This document shows, one piece after another, positions 44,912 to 55,093 of a stretch of 64,000 nucleotides of DNA. How positions within the stretch are numbered: position 1 is the stretch's first letter; each line of letters starts with the position of its first letter. A program made the translations under genes and the position numbers. A model generated the notes under the pieces. The model was not told where the DNA came from. It did not search any database and worked only from the letters and a program-made list of their open reading frames with translations. This DNA comes from CAWEFA01 sp963851385 (GTDB taxonomy: Bacteria > Bacteroidota > Bacteroidia > Bacteroidales > DTGW01): positions 124,001 to 188,000 of the forward strand of contig CAWKPE010000021.1 in NCBI GenBank assembly GCA_963851385.1. The letters run 5' to 3'.

Positions 44912-44919
44912 TAACTTTG
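44912..44919 (+). promoter_or_regulatory. susC -7 promoter box
   Basis: TAACTTTG, a full match to TAnnTTTG, 148 bases before the susC start. The operator at 44810 lies far upstream of it, which would suit activation rather than simple steric repression. Confidence 0.55.
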
Positions 44920-45066
44920 GTTAGGTTTCAGAAAATCCAGTAATTCTATTAACTCTTTATCTATAAAAACTAACTTCAATGAAACGTCAAATTTTAGGAA
45001 AATATAATACTATTACATTCTATAATATTGACGTTCCATCATACATTAATTTTAAAAATATAAATT

Positions 45067-48000
45067 ATGATGAAATTAAAACTACTCTTTACAATCTTTT
45101 TGGCGGGAATATTTCTTGCATCATATGGTCAACAGGTCACAATTAATGGCACTGTTACCGATGCAAAAGATGGAAGTTCAATGCCAGGTGTTAATGTAAT
45201 TATTGAAAATACTACTCTGGGAACAGTTACAGATGTAAATGGGAAATATACATTGAAATTACCTGATAAAAATGCAGTATTAGTATTTTCATTTCTGAGT
45301 TATGGAACTCAAAAAATAACTGTTGGTGAGCAAACAGTTATAAATGTTACTATGCATGAAGATATTACTAAACTTGATGAAGTGGTTGTTATTGGTTATG
45401 GCACTAGTAAAAAGAAAGATTTGACAGGAGCCTTATCAACTCTTAAGGGCGATGATTTAAGCAAGCCAGGTGCAACAACACCGGAACAATTACTACAAGG
45501 CAAAGTATCCGGAGTTCAAATAGTTTCAAATAATGGAGAACCTGGAGCAGGTTCACAAATTAAAATTCGTGGAGCAAGTTCTATACGTTCCGGCGAGCAA
45601 CCATTGTATGTAGTCGATGGAATTCCTTTTGATGAGCAAACTACTTCGCCTGATGGAATTAGTGGTAATGCATTGGGCGGAGCTCCGGCTACAAGCCCTT
45701 TAACTTCTATTAATCCCAATGATATAGAATCTATTGATATATTAAAAGATGCCTCTGCAGCTGCAATATATGGTTCACGAGGTGCTAATGGAGTTATCAT
45801 TATAACTACTAAAAAGGGGAAAGAAGGACAAAGTGAAGTCAATTATTCAACAACTGTAAGCTTTTCACAGCTGCCAAAAAAACTTCCGATGCTTTCAGCT
45901 ACTGCATGGGTTAATTTTCGAAAAGACAGTATGAAAAATCCAGATAATAATCTCGGTGCAAATACCGATTGGCAAGATCAGATTTTTCGAAAAGCGACAA
46001 GTTATGATCAAAACCTTTCCTTTTCAGGAGGTACAAATAAATCCACTTATCGAGCTTCATTCAATTATACCGATCAGCAAGGAATAATTATAAAATCTGA
46101 TTTAAAAAGATATGCCGGGAGATTAAATCTAACTCAAAAAGCCCTTAATGACAGGATAAATTTTGAGGCAAATTTAAGTGGATCGCAAGTTGTTGAAAAT
46201 CGTGTACCTGTAGGTGCTACAGGTTTTGAAGGCGATGTATTGTTAAATGCATTGCAGGCAAACCCTACATGGCCGGTTCGGGATTCTCTGGGAAATCCAT
46301 GGCAAGGTAATTCAGTTTATAAATTTTCTCCTTCGGATAGGAATCCTGTTGCTATGCTTGAATATACAAATGACTTAACAAGAACCACTAATGTATTAGG
46401 TGGCCTGGCTGCTACACTGGAAATTTTAAAGGGATTAAGCTACAAGGCTAATTTTGGTATGAATTATACCAATGCCAACCGAACAATTAATCAAAGTCAA
46501 AAACTTAATTATATGGCCTCAGTATCAGGCAGTGGCCAAATTAATAACAGGGAATTGTACAATTATTTAATTGAACATACATTAAATTACAATAAGGAAA
46601 TTGGCAATCAAACTATTAATTTGCTTGCAGGATATTCTTATCAGCAATTTATGAATCGTGGTTCAGATATTACAGGCGAAGGATATGTTACGGATGCAAT
46701 TCCATATACTAATGCTATTGAATACGGGACACCTACACTTACTACCATCAGCTCTTACTTTCCACCTGATACCAAGATGCAATCGTTTTTTGGAAGAATT
46801 AATTATAATTTAAAAGAAAGATATCTTTTGACTGCAACAGTTCGTGCTGACGGTTCATCAAAATTTGGTGAAAATAAAAAATATGGTACTTTTCCTTCTT
46901 TTGCAGCAGGCTGGAGAATATCTGAAGAAGATTTTATGAAAAGTTTAAATGCATTCAGTAATTTAAAACTTAGATTTGGTTGGGGACAAACGGGTAATTC
47001 TGAAATTGACACTAAACAATCACAACCTCTTTATTCTTATGACAATTCCAGTAAAGCAATTATTGGAGAGGATAAAACAACAATACTTGGCCTGAAAGTT
47101 TCTCGTACGGCAAATCCAAATGTTACATGGGAAACTACTACTTCTGTCAATTTAGGACTTGATTTTGGTGTATTAAAAAATCGGTTATCCGGTTCTGTAG
47201 ATTTGTATCAGAAAACAACTTCTAATTTATTATTAACTGTACCCGCAGCGCCTCTTTCCCCATCATCAACGGTTGTTAGAAATCTTGATTCTGTAAAAGT
47301 AATAAACAAAGGTTTGGAATTAAATCTTACGGGAGTACTTATTGCCAAAAGTAAAACTTCATGGGAAGTCACCGGTAACTTATCTTTTCTTAATAGTAAA
47401 GTAACGGGATTGAATAAGGTAGTTTATGAAACAGGTTCGGCACAAGGTCAGGGTTTAACGGGAGCCTATGTAGAAGTTATTGCAAATAATCAACCTATTA
47501 ACGAGTTTTATGGCAAAAAATTAATTTCAATTGGTGCAAATGGGAAAGTGCAATATTTAAAATCAGAAAATGGACAGGATTCTATGACTTATTTGGGAAG
47601 TCCTCAACCAAAATTCACATGGAGCCTTATTAATAATTTTAAATATGGCAACTGGGATTTGAATGTCTTTATTGAAGGTGTGCATGGAAACAAAATATTC
47701 AATAACACAGCTTTATTGCTCGATAAGACCAATTTGAACCAATCAAAAAATGCGCTGGACTATTTTGTATATGATAAAGTAAATATTAGTACTTACATTC
47801 CAACTGTAAGCGATCGTTATATTGAAAATGGTTCATACGTTCGTTTAAGTAGCGTTACCTTAGGTTATTCTTTAAATTTAAATAATTCCGTATGGATAAA
47901 ACGAGCTCGAATTTTTATTCAGGGAACTAATTTGTTCATAATTACAAAATATAAAGGCTATGATCCTGATGTAACAAGCAGTAAGGATATGAATGATATC

Positions 48001-48075
48001 AATTCTTTTGGGATTGATATTACTAATTATCCAAAGACAAGAACATATCTCTTGGGATTAAATGTAACATTTTAA
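45067..48075 (+). CDS. susC: SusC/RagA-family TonB-dependent outer-membrane transporter
   Basis: 1002 aa. Signal peptide ending at SYGQ, then a carboxypeptidase-like regulatory domain (TINGTVTDAKDGSSMPGVNVII, VTDVNGKYTLKLP), a TonB box region (LDEVVVIGYG), the plug (LLQGKVSGVQIV, IRGASSIRSGEQPLYVVDGIPFD) and a 22-strand barrel ending in aromatic residues (LLGLNVTF). It imports maltodextrins through the outer membrane using TonB energy, in complex with the SusD lipoprotein encoded 21 bases downstream. Complete and in frame. Confidence 0.96.
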   Translation: MMKLKLLFTIFLAGIFLASYGQQVTINGTVTDAKDGSSMPGVNVIIENTTLGTVTDVNGKYTLKLPDKNAVLVFSFLSYGTQKITVGEQTVINVTMHEDITKLDEVVVIGYGTSKKKDLTGALSTLKGDDLSKPGATTPEQLLQGKVSGVQIVSNNGEPGAGSQIKIRGASSIRSGEQPLYVVDGIPFDEQTTSPDGISGNALGGAPATSPLTSINPNDIESIDILKDASAAAIYGSRGANGVIIITTKKGKEGQSEVNYSTTVSFSQLPKKLPMLSATAWVNFRKDSMKNPDNNLGANTDWQDQIFRKATSYDQNLSFSGGTNKSTYRASFNYTDQQGIIIKSDLKRYAGRLNLTQKALNDRINFEANLSGSQVVENRVPVGATGFEGDVLLNALQANPTWPVRDSLGNPWQGNSVYKFSPSDRNPVAMLEYTNDLTRTTNVLGGLAATLEILKGLSYKANFGMNYTNANRTINQSQKLNYMASVSGSGQINNRELYNYLIEHTLNYNKEIGNQTINLLAGYSYQQFMNRGSDITGEGYVTDAIPYTNAIEYGTPTLTTISSYFPPDTKMQSFFGRINYNLKERYLLTATVRADGSSKFGENKKYGTFPSFAAGWRISEEDFMKSLNAFSNLKLRFGWGQTGNSEIDTKQSQPLYSYDNSSKAIIGEDKTTILGLKVSRTANPNVTWETTTSVNLGLDFGVLKNRLSGSVDLYQKTTSNLLLTVPAAPLSPSSTVVRNLDSVKVINKGLELNLTGVLIAKSKTSWEVTGNLSFLNSKVTGLNKVVYETGSAQGQGLTGAYVEVIANNQPINEFYGKKLISIGANGKVQYLKSENGQDSMTYLGSPQPKFTWSLINNFKYGNWDLNVFIEGVHGNKIFNNTALLLDKTNLNQSKNALDYFVYDKVNISTYIPTVSDRYIENGSYVRLSSVTLGYSLNLNNSVWIKRARIFIQGTNLFIITKYKGYDPDVTSSKDMNDINSFGIDITNYPKTRTYLLGLNVTF

Positions 48076-48096
48076 CTAATTAATAATAGAACTGTT

Positions 48097-49704
48097 ATGA
48101 GTACAAAACATATATTAAACATTGGTGGGATATTACTGATTTTAGTGATTTTATTTCCTGCCTGCAATCTAAATGAAGACATCAAGGATGAATTGACAGC
48201 AAATGTTTTGCAGTCTGACACGAATCTCTTACCAAATGTAGTTGCGTCACCTTTAGGATTGTTGCGTAATTTGTGGTGGAGGCAAAGAACATGGGGTTTT
48301 CAGGAAGTCACTACTGACGAATGTTTTTTTCCAACCAGGGGAACTGATTGGTTTGATGGCGGCGTTTGGGTTGCCGATTATACACTCACTTGGACTAATA
48401 TACACCGGGATGTTAATGATACATGGAATGATTTAAGTGTCGCATTGGCAAGCGCCAATACTGCATTACTTAATGTCGGAGTAAAAAAACAAAATGAACT
48501 TCCTATTTACACCAAGTATAGATCGCAAGCAACTTTTTTGCGTTGTTTTTACGAATATAATATGTTTGATCTATATGGAACATATCCTTCAAGAGATCCA
48601 TTTAATTCGGATTTTGCAAAGGCTCCCGAAATTTATAAAGGTAAGGCCGCATTTGACAGGCTTGTAAGTATAGCTAATTCAAACTTGCCAGATATGACAA
48701 AACGCGAGGTTGCACAGTATGGAGAACCTAATCAGGATGCAGGCTTGATGTTATTAGCTAAATTATATTTAAATAAAGAAGTATATATTGGCGTTGCCGG
48801 ATATGATTCTTGTTTAATTTATTTAAATCAATTAATTGCTACAGGGCACTATTCTCTTGCTAACAATTACTTCAATATGTTTAGTGTTGATAATAATAAA
48901 AACTATAAAAACGCTGATGACGAAGCAATTTTTGTAGCTGTTTTTAATGATGACCAAAACTATGGCAATGATGATAACGTGCAGTGGATTAAAACTACAT
49001 TTCATTACAATCAGAACTTAGGCTCGACTTTTGCAAACTGGAATGGTGACTGTGCTACTAATGGCTATTTGATGAGCACATGGATTGCTGGTACTGATAC
49101 TGCCGCTGATATTCGTTGGAAAGATACTTCAATTAAAGCTGATATGGGTGTCAATTTAGGTTTCAATTATGGTCAGCAATATGATCCAAAAACACATGCT
49201 GCATTACAAGATCGAAATGGAAATCCTTTAAACTTTACGTTTGATTGTCCATTATCTGGTGCTAAAGAATATCAGGGTGTCCGTGTATTAAAGTATCCTC
49301 CGCGTGTTGTGCCGGTTAATACTGCTCGTTGTCCAAATGATTTTTTAATCTGGCGATATGCTGATGCATTATTAATGAAAGCTGAATGTCTTGTCAGAAC
49401 GTTAGGTGATGCTGGTGTAACCGATGCTTTGACAATTGTTAATGAAATCAGGGCAAAACGTAATGCACCAGTTATTAATGCTGCTAGCGCAAATGAAATG
49501 CTGAACAAAATATATATCGAGAGAGGACTTGAATTATACTGGGAGGGCCATCGCAGACAGGATATGATTCGCTTTGGCACATTTTTACAACCTAAAGATA
49601 ACAAATCAGATATATCTCCTGCAACAGCTATTTTATTGCCTATTCCTGCAAGTGCAATTGCAGGTACACCTGGTGGAGTACTCCAACAAAACCCTGGATA
49701 TTAA
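48097..49704 (+). CDS. susD: SusD/RagB-family nutrient-binding lipoprotein
   Basis: 535 aa with lipobox ILFPAC and the SusD fold: TPR-like helices (LRCFYEYNMFDLYGTYPSRDPF), RYADALLMKAECLVRT and the C-terminal ERGLELYWEGHRRQDMIRFG signature. It sits on the cell surface as a lid over SusC and binds the glucan. It is followed directly by a terminator. No SusE/SusF-like surface binding proteins are encoded here, unlike the Bacteroides thetaiotaomicron sus operon. Confidence 0.95.
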   Translation: MSTKHILNIGGILLILVILFPACNLNEDIKDELTANVLQSDTNLLPNVVASPLGLLRNLWWRQRTWGFQEVTTDECFFPTRGTDWFDGGVWVADYTLTWTNIHRDVNDTWNDLSVALASANTALLNVGVKKQNELPIYTKYRSQATFLRCFYEYNMFDLYGTYPSRDPFNSDFAKAPEIYKGKAAFDRLVSIANSNLPDMTKREVAQYGEPNQDAGLMLLAKLYLNKEVYIGVAGYDSCLIYLNQLIATGHYSLANNYFNMFSVDNNKNYKNADDEAIFVAVFNDDQNYGNDDNVQWIKTTFHYNQNLGSTFANWNGDCATNGYLMSTWIAGTDTAADIRWKDTSIKADMGVNLGFNYGQQYDPKTHAALQDRNGNPLNFTFDCPLSGAKEYQGVRVLKYPPRVVPVNTARCPNDFLIWRYADALLMKAECLVRTLGDAGVTDALTIVNEIRAKRNAPVINAASANEMLNKIYIERGLELYWEGHRRQDMIRFGTFLQPKDNKSDISPATAILLPIPASAIAGTPGGVLQQNPGY

Positions 49705-49720
49705 AAGTTTTCTTAAATCA

Positions 49721-49752
49721 AAAATCCCTGTATAACCAGCAGGGATTTTTTG
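49721..49752 (+). terminator. rho-independent terminator after susD
   Basis: Perfect 10-bp stem AAAATCCCTG (49721-49730) / CAGGGATTTT (49740-49749), loop of nine, then TTT. It closes the susCD operon. Confidence 0.85.
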
Positions 49753-49784
49753 ATTTCTCTATGTTGAATAACTCTCCAAATATA

Positions 49785-50363
49785 TTATTTGCCAATTCCA
49801 ATAACTCCACATGCAACGCGTGCACCTGCATTACCTGTAAGTTGTGTTTTTAAGTCATCTTCATGTTTATGAACAATAATGGACCTGCCAATAATGGAAT
49901 GCGGTCCTTCGAACGAGATTTCGTAGTCGGTATATTCCAGGTGAGCTTTTCCTTTCTTATCGGCTACGACATTACCTAAATCACCCACATGCCTCATTAT
50001 AGCTGTTGGTGCGCCATGTTCTTTATTATCAGGATTGAAATGGCCACCTGCTGAAGCGCCGTCAGGAGCACTGCAATCACCGCAATTATGAATGTGAAAA
50101 CCATGTTTCCCTTTAGTTAAACCTTCAATATCGGCTATAATTTTAATGCCGGAATCAGCTCTCGTAAATGTTATAATTCCTTTTACCTTACTGTCTTTAG
50201 TCGGATATAAAACGCAAATTGCTTTCTCAATTTTAGCTTCAGTTGATTTAGCAAGTGTTTGAGAATTTACCATTTGTGTTTCTTTATTTTTTCCATTACA
50301 GCTTATAATAAAAAAGGAAAAAACTAAAAATAGGTTTGTAAGAAAAGTTTTTGTTGATTTCAT
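49785..50363 (-). CDS. sodC: Cu/Zn superoxide dismutase lipoprotein
   Basis: 192 aa. Lipoprotein signal with lipobox FIISC. The mature domain has the copper and zinc ligands: HGFHIHNCGDC, AGGHFNPDNKEHGAP, RHVGDLGN and IVHKHEDD. The Cys in GDCSAPDG and ARVACGVIG are positioned for the usual disulfide. It removes superoxide in the periplasm or at the outer membrane. Transcribed convergently with susD and alone. Confidence 0.93.
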   Translation of the reverse strand: MKSTKTFLTNLFLVFSFFIISCNGKNKETQMVNSQTLAKSTEAKIEKAICVLYPTKDSKVKGIITFTRADSGIKIIADIEGLTKGKHGFHIHNCGDCSAPDGASAGGHFNPDNKEHGAPTAIMRHVGDLGNVVADKKGKAHLEYTDYEISFEGPHSIIGRSIIVHKHEDDLKTQLTGNAGARVACGVIGIGK

Positions 50364-50824
50364 AATATTGAATTTTAGAATTAAATTTTTTGTTTTGAAT
50401 CATTCTTTTTAAATACAATTAACATATTAAATATCAAAAAGTTTTTGCAAAACCGATATTGTTAAAATTTGGAAATATGAAAATTAGAATTTTGAAAAAT
50501 ATATGCAATACAAATAAGAAATTTTTGAAAGTAGTAATTTAGCTAAATGACAGACTAAGAGCTGATCTCACAGCGAACCTTTGAAAATAGTATAGTAATT
50601 CATAAAAAATACAATTCCTGAAGTACTGCTTTTATCTGAATTTGCTGAAATGATAATAAAAGAGAAATCACTTCATTCCTGAAATTATATTGAAAGTAAA
50701 TCGATATAATACAATTTATGTTAAACTAAAAGATAAGAATGAATAATAAGTATATCGTATCTTTATCAGATATTCCACTCAAAGAAATCTATTAATAGTA
50801 AATTCCAAACGAAGAAAGGAGTAT
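50364..50824. other. intergenic region, nothing recognised
   Basis: AT-rich and divergent between sodC and the nitroreductase. Only a good ribosome-binding sequence (AAAGGAG at 50815-50821) stands out at the right end. No RNA gene, repeat or conserved frame seen. Confidence 0.4.
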
Positions 50825-50827
50825 ATG

Positions 50828-51532
50828 ATGTCAAATAAAAGAATGAAAAATGAATTTGGGGCTTTTTCTAAACATGAAGATAATGATTCATTTCTAAATC
50901 TTAAACCGATAGTGTTGTTGAGTCCCAAACCGGATAATGGAAAATCAGTATTAAAAGCATTACTGCAGAGAAAAACCACCCGTGAAATGAGCGATAGAAA
51001 ACTGTCTTTGCAAGTTCTTTCAAATCTGCTCTGGGCAGCATACGGTGTAAATCGTAAAAAAGGTCCGTTTGGAATTCTAGGAAGAACTGCAGCATCTGCA
51101 AGTAACTCGCAGGAAATAGATATTTATGTAGCCTTGCAGGAAGGAATTTATTTATTTGATGCATTTCATCATAGGCTGTTACCAATTGTTGCCGGCGATT
51201 TACGCGCTTTGGCAATTGGTCAGGGCCAGGTAAATTTTGGAGACAAGGCTCCTGTTCGTCTTATTTACGTTGCGGACATTAATAAACTAGCCAATACTTC
51301 AGGTTATAAGGAACCTGGTTTACAAGATCCGGAAATTCAAAAGTCATATTATTTTGTCGATACGGGGCTTATTGCAGGTAATGTTTATTTGTTTGCTGCT
51401 TCCCAGGGTCTGGCATCATGGTTCCATAATTGCAATAAGTCCGGTCTTGCAACAAAATTAAGATTGCATGCTGACCAGCGGGTCCTCTTTGGCCAAACAG
51501 TCGGATATCCAGTTAAAAACAGTAAAATCTGA
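50828..51532 (+). CDS. SagB-type nitroreductase family protein
   Basis: 234 aa from the second of two consecutive ATGs (50825 and 50828). AAAGGAG at 50815-50821 spaces better with the second. The fold is that of FMN-dependent nitroreductases: LLQRKTTREMSDRKLSLQVLSNLLWAAYGVNR, then RTAASASNSQEIDIYVAL, GLIAGNVYLFAASQGL. This branch occurs both as free-standing oxidoreductases and as peptide dehydrogenases of the SagB type. No precursor peptide or cyclodehydratase is nearby, so a general oxidoreductase is likelier. A Shine-Dalgarno sequence this strong is unusual for Bacteroidota. Confidence 0.85.
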   Translation: MSNKRMKNEFGAFSKHEDNDSFLNLKPIVLLSPKPDNGKSVLKALLQRKTTREMSDRKLSLQVLSNLLWAAYGVNRKKGPFGILGRTAASASNSQEIDIYVALQEGIYLFDAFHHRLLPIVAGDLRALAIGQGQVNFGDKAPVRLIYVADINKLANTSGYKEPGLQDPEIQKSYYFVDTGLIAGNVYLFAASQGLASWFHNCNKSGLATKLRLHADQRVLFGQTVGYPVKNSKI

Positions 51533-51539
51533 TATATAC

Positions 51540-51753
51540 ATTAGCACAAAATGGAACAATATTACTACTTCTTTCAACAAATAATGGAAAGATAACCGTT
51601 TTTGATAATGGAATTGAGATAAAAAACAATATTCCATAATATGTAGCCAGCTAGATTGTAAATAATAAAAATAACATAAAAACAAGTTTTTAATAGTTGC
51701 CAAGTATGGTCAATTTACTTCAGCTAAATGCGATCAAGGCTAATGGCTTTTTT
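51540..51753. repeat. diverged direct repeat, left copy
   Basis: Matches 54382-54860 in order and orientation: ATTAGCACAAAA..., TCTTTCAACAAA, GAGATAAAAAACAATATT, GGCTAGATTG-like and CAAGGCTA blocks. The two copies flank the pectate-lyase-like gene. It fills the 300-bp gap after the nitroreductase. Confidence 0.75.
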
Positions 51754-51865
51754 CGAATGTACCTGGTTAAATTTCATTATAAAAGATTTGAACAAAATTT
51801 AAATAGTTTCTTACAATTTAAACTTTGTTTTTTCACATTTGATATATGATAAAATATTGATAAAC

Positions 51866-54346
51866 ATGTTAAAACGTATTTTTTTTATTATAATTATTGT
51901 ATTGCCATTTTGGGGCTATAGCCAAGTGCAAATTTCGGCTCTTAACTGGCCGGGGAAAAGATCGGATTGGATTAATGTAAAAACCGATGTAACACCAAAA
52001 GCTATAGGCGATGGATTAGCCGATGACTATGCGGCAATTCAGGCTGCATTAGATATAATAAATGCCAGAACTCCGCCCGAAAAGCCACGAACTGTATATT
52101 TTCCGCCTGGAACTTACCGGATAACCCAAACACTGTTACTAAAAAAAGTTAATGGAGGATGCTGGCTTGTTGGACATGGCAGAAATACTACCATTGTATG
52201 GGCCGGTGAACGCGGAGGAACTATGCTTTTGTTAGATGGAACTCCCCGTAGTTTGTTCGAAGGGATTGTATTTGATGGCAATAATATTGCAGGTATCGGG
52301 TTAGATCATTATTCATCAACCTTGTTTGTTACAGAAAGCGACCATAAATACTTGAACTTTAAAAATATGCAAACCGGCATACGGTTCGGTAATAACAAAA
52401 GGGCAAGCGCAGAACAATCGGTTCAGAATTGTTTATTCAACAATTGTTCAAGAGGTATTTTAGTTCAAACATTTAACAATTACGACATTGTAGTTGTTGC
52501 TTCGAATTTTTATAATTGTGGAATTGGAATTTGCTTGGGAAAAGCAAATATTTATGTTCGCAATTGTCATTTTGAAAACAGTTCCGAAAGCGATATTACA
52601 GCCATTAGAGGCCCGGAGCATCCCTGTTCTTTCATAAGGTGTACATCCGTGAATTCAAATAAATTTCTTGATTGGAATGGAGGCGTTTCAACTGCTTTTA
52701 TACAAAATTGTCATGTGTCGGGATGGAAAAGTAATGCTGCTATATCAATTCAAGGGCCACCCTGCGTAATCTTTGATTGCGTTTTCACCAATCCGCCTAG
52801 TGCTAATCCTCCTATATCAACAATAAACAATCCACATCTTATACTATCGAACAACCTATTTGTGGGGACTTCAAAATTATTCGGAAATACAAAATATTTT
52901 ACCGAAATTCCGAAAGGCAGGCTTGATGGAGCGGTACTCTCAGCGACACAAAGCTTTTTTAGTGAAGAGGTTTGTGTTCCTCAGAAAGTTTATGATGTTA
53001 AAGCTTTTGGCGCTAAAGGTGATGGAAAATCAGACGATTACGCTGCCATTCAAGCAGCAATCGATTCAGCCCGCAGTTATGGATATGGTGCAATTGCTTA
53101 CCTTCCTAAAGGCGACTACAAAGTATGCAACTCACTTATTGTAACGGGGGTAAATTATACTGTTGGGGGTTGTATCCCGGGCGGAGGTCCGGTAGGCTCA
53201 ATAATCCAATGGGGTGGTGCAGTTGGTGGTATAACCATGAAAATAATTAATCCTAAAAATATTACCATTGAACAACTTGCAGTGTACGACAGTAAAAAAG
53301 GCAGTGTCGATATTCAACAAACCGGAACCAAAGCCAATTCTTCAATAGTTTATGATATGGTTACGGTATATGGTGAGTATCAGAATAATTCGCTAAAAGG
53401 CTTGCAATTTCTAAATCTTCCAAAAGGAGCTACTGTAATTGCGAATCATATGGTCGGAAATGTGCGTGCCACCAATTCCTCCAGAGCCAAAATTCTTATT
53501 AATTTTAAATGGCAAGGAACCTTAACTGTCGAAGGCGCTACCGAACGAGACAGAGATGGCTTTATGGGTATTCAGGCAATGTTGGCTACCAACGTGCCAT
53601 ATGGTATATATGTTAAAGACAATCAGAATTTGATAGTTACAAATTTTTACTCCGAACAAGCCGACAGGTATGTTTCAATTGAAGGAAACGGAGTTAATAC
53701 TAATGGCCACGTAACCATTGCGGGGGTGAAAATTCAGACAGCATTGCAGCCACAAATAAACATTGACAATTATAAAGGAAGGGTTGCAGGCATATCATTA
53801 CAACACTATCAGGCACCTGACCCCCGACTTATTGTCCAAACAGGAATACAACCTGTAAAACTTTTGTGGATGGGCAATAACGGCTACAATCCAACGATAA
53901 TTTTTAATACAAGCCCAACCGGGAAATTGGTTTTTATCGAAAATACTTGGAAAGGGCCTGCCGATACGATAGCTGGCGGAGACTTACAAGTTGCTTCTGA
54001 TGTGCTAGATGATTTTCGTGAAATGGGTATAAACGATTTGCTGTTGAATTATAATTTCAATTGTCCAAAATCAGTTACAGTAACCGGTGTTAAAGTGAGC
54101 CCTGTTTCGGCTACATTACAGGTTGGAACTGCCATGCAAATTTCTGCATCTGTTGAGCCCCAAAATGCTTCTAACAATAATTATATATGGATATCGGGCA
54201 ATGAGAACATTGCTACGGTTAGTTCAAGCGGAGTAGTTATTGGAATAAAAGCAGGAAAAGTAAAAATAAAGGTAAAAACAGCAGATGGAAATAAAACAGC
54301 AACTTGTACTGTTACAGTATTGGCTAAAAGTTCTAATGCACAATAA
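51866..54346 (+). CDS. two-domain pectate-lyase-3/GH55-like beta-helix protein with Big2 domain
   Basis: 826 aa from ATG 51866, which opens a good signal peptide (LKRIFFIIIIVLPFWGYSQ). The ATG at 51839 only adds a charged stretch. Two beta-helix modules each start with the pectate_lyase_3 signature: AIGDGLADDYAAIQAALD (about 45-400) and AFGAKGDGKSDDYAAIQAAID (about 400-740). The last ~85 residues form a bacterial Ig-like (Big2) domain (VTVTGVKVSPVSATLQVGT). It is exported, probably acting on or binding a polysaccharide. The catalytic residues are not identifiable by eye and no T9SS domain is present. Confidence 0.85.
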   Translation: MLKRIFFIIIIVLPFWGYSQVQISALNWPGKRSDWINVKTDVTPKAIGDGLADDYAAIQAALDIINARTPPEKPRTVYFPPGTYRITQTLLLKKVNGGCWLVGHGRNTTIVWAGERGGTMLLLDGTPRSLFEGIVFDGNNIAGIGLDHYSSTLFVTESDHKYLNFKNMQTGIRFGNNKRASAEQSVQNCLFNNCSRGILVQTFNNYDIVVVASNFYNCGIGICLGKANIYVRNCHFENSSESDITAIRGPEHPCSFIRCTSVNSNKFLDWNGGVSTAFIQNCHVSGWKSNAAISIQGPPCVIFDCVFTNPPSANPPISTINNPHLILSNNLFVGTSKLFGNTKYFTEIPKGRLDGAVLSATQSFFSEEVCVPQKVYDVKAFGAKGDGKSDDYAAIQAAIDSARSYGYGAIAYLPKGDYKVCNSLIVTGVNYTVGGCIPGGGPVGSIIQWGGAVGGITMKIINPKNITIEQLAVYDSKKGSVDIQQTGTKANSSIVYDMVTVYGEYQNNSLKGLQFLNLPKGATVIANHMVGNVRATNSSRAKILINFKWQGTLTVEGATERDRDGFMGIQAMLATNVPYGIYVKDNQNLIVTNFYSEQADRYVSIEGNGVNTNGHVTIAGVKIQTALQPQINIDNYKGRVAGISLQHYQAPDPRLIVQTGIQPVKLLWMGNNGYNPTIIFNTSPTGKLVFIENTWKGPADTIAGGDLQVASDVLDDFREMGINDLLLNYNFNCPKSVTVTGVKVSPVSATLQVGTAMQISASVEPQNASNNNYIWISGNENIATVSSSGVVIGIKAGKVKIKVKTADGNKTATCTVTVLAKSSNAQ

Positions 54347-55093
54347 CTATTGAACTTCAAACCAACACTTCTGCTCAACGTATTAGCACAAAAAACAATA
54401 TTACCACTTCTTTCAACAAACTATGGAAAAGATAAACGTTTTTGTTAATGGAGATGAGATAAAAAACAATATTACACGATTGTAAGTTTAGGCAAAAAGC
54501 AAAGAATGCAATGAAAGAACACCGTCTTTTGAATAGTTTGGATTAGAACTTCCCAATTCGGACAAAAAAGGAAAGTTCACACAATTAAATCAATATGATG
54601 AATGGGCTTTTGATTCTAAGTAATGTGTCTGGATAAATTTGGAAACCTACAAGCCACTTGCGCGGGATATTAGCTTCAACAGAAATTATGTATACTCATG
54701 GAAAACAATATTGATTTGTTATTACAATGATATTGTTTTCATGATAATATATTGCAGGCTAGATTGCAAATAATAATAAAATATAAAAAAAGATATTAAC
54801 AATGTCTACTAATGATCGATTTACTCCGGCCAAATGTAAACAAGGCTACTGTTTTTTCAAACTACGTAATAACTAAAAGTTAAAAAAAAATAAAATCGTA
54901 ATTTAATAATTTGTATTTAGAATACTTTTTTTTAAATTAACAAAGTCTAATCGTAGTCATAGCTATACTTAATATTTCAGTCGTATAGTTCTGATTTTAG
55001 CATACCTAAAAACGAGTTGTAAGTCTTTTCTTACAATGGTTAAAAATGAAATTGATAGGTTTGCGCCGAATACAATAAAGAATATAGGAAAAC
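54347..55093. other. intergenic region containing the right direct-repeat copy
   Basis: No convincing gene. It holds the repeat 54382-54860 and AT-rich DNA to 55093. A 20-codon frame at 54423-54485 (start MEKINVFVNGDEIKNN) has a degenerate, frameshifted counterpart in the left copy, so both may be remnants of one small gene. Confidence 0.45.
54382..54860. repeat. diverged direct repeat, right copy
   Basis: Homologous to 51540-51753 but with about 270 extra bases (about 54483-54750) in the middle. Shared blocks keep the same order at both ends. Confidence 0.7.

Noticed and set aside
50828..51532. Nitroreductase considered as part of a thiazole/oxazole peptide cluster
   Set aside because: No cyclodehydratase, precursor peptide or transporter is found nearby; sodC and a polysaccharide enzyme are the neighbours.
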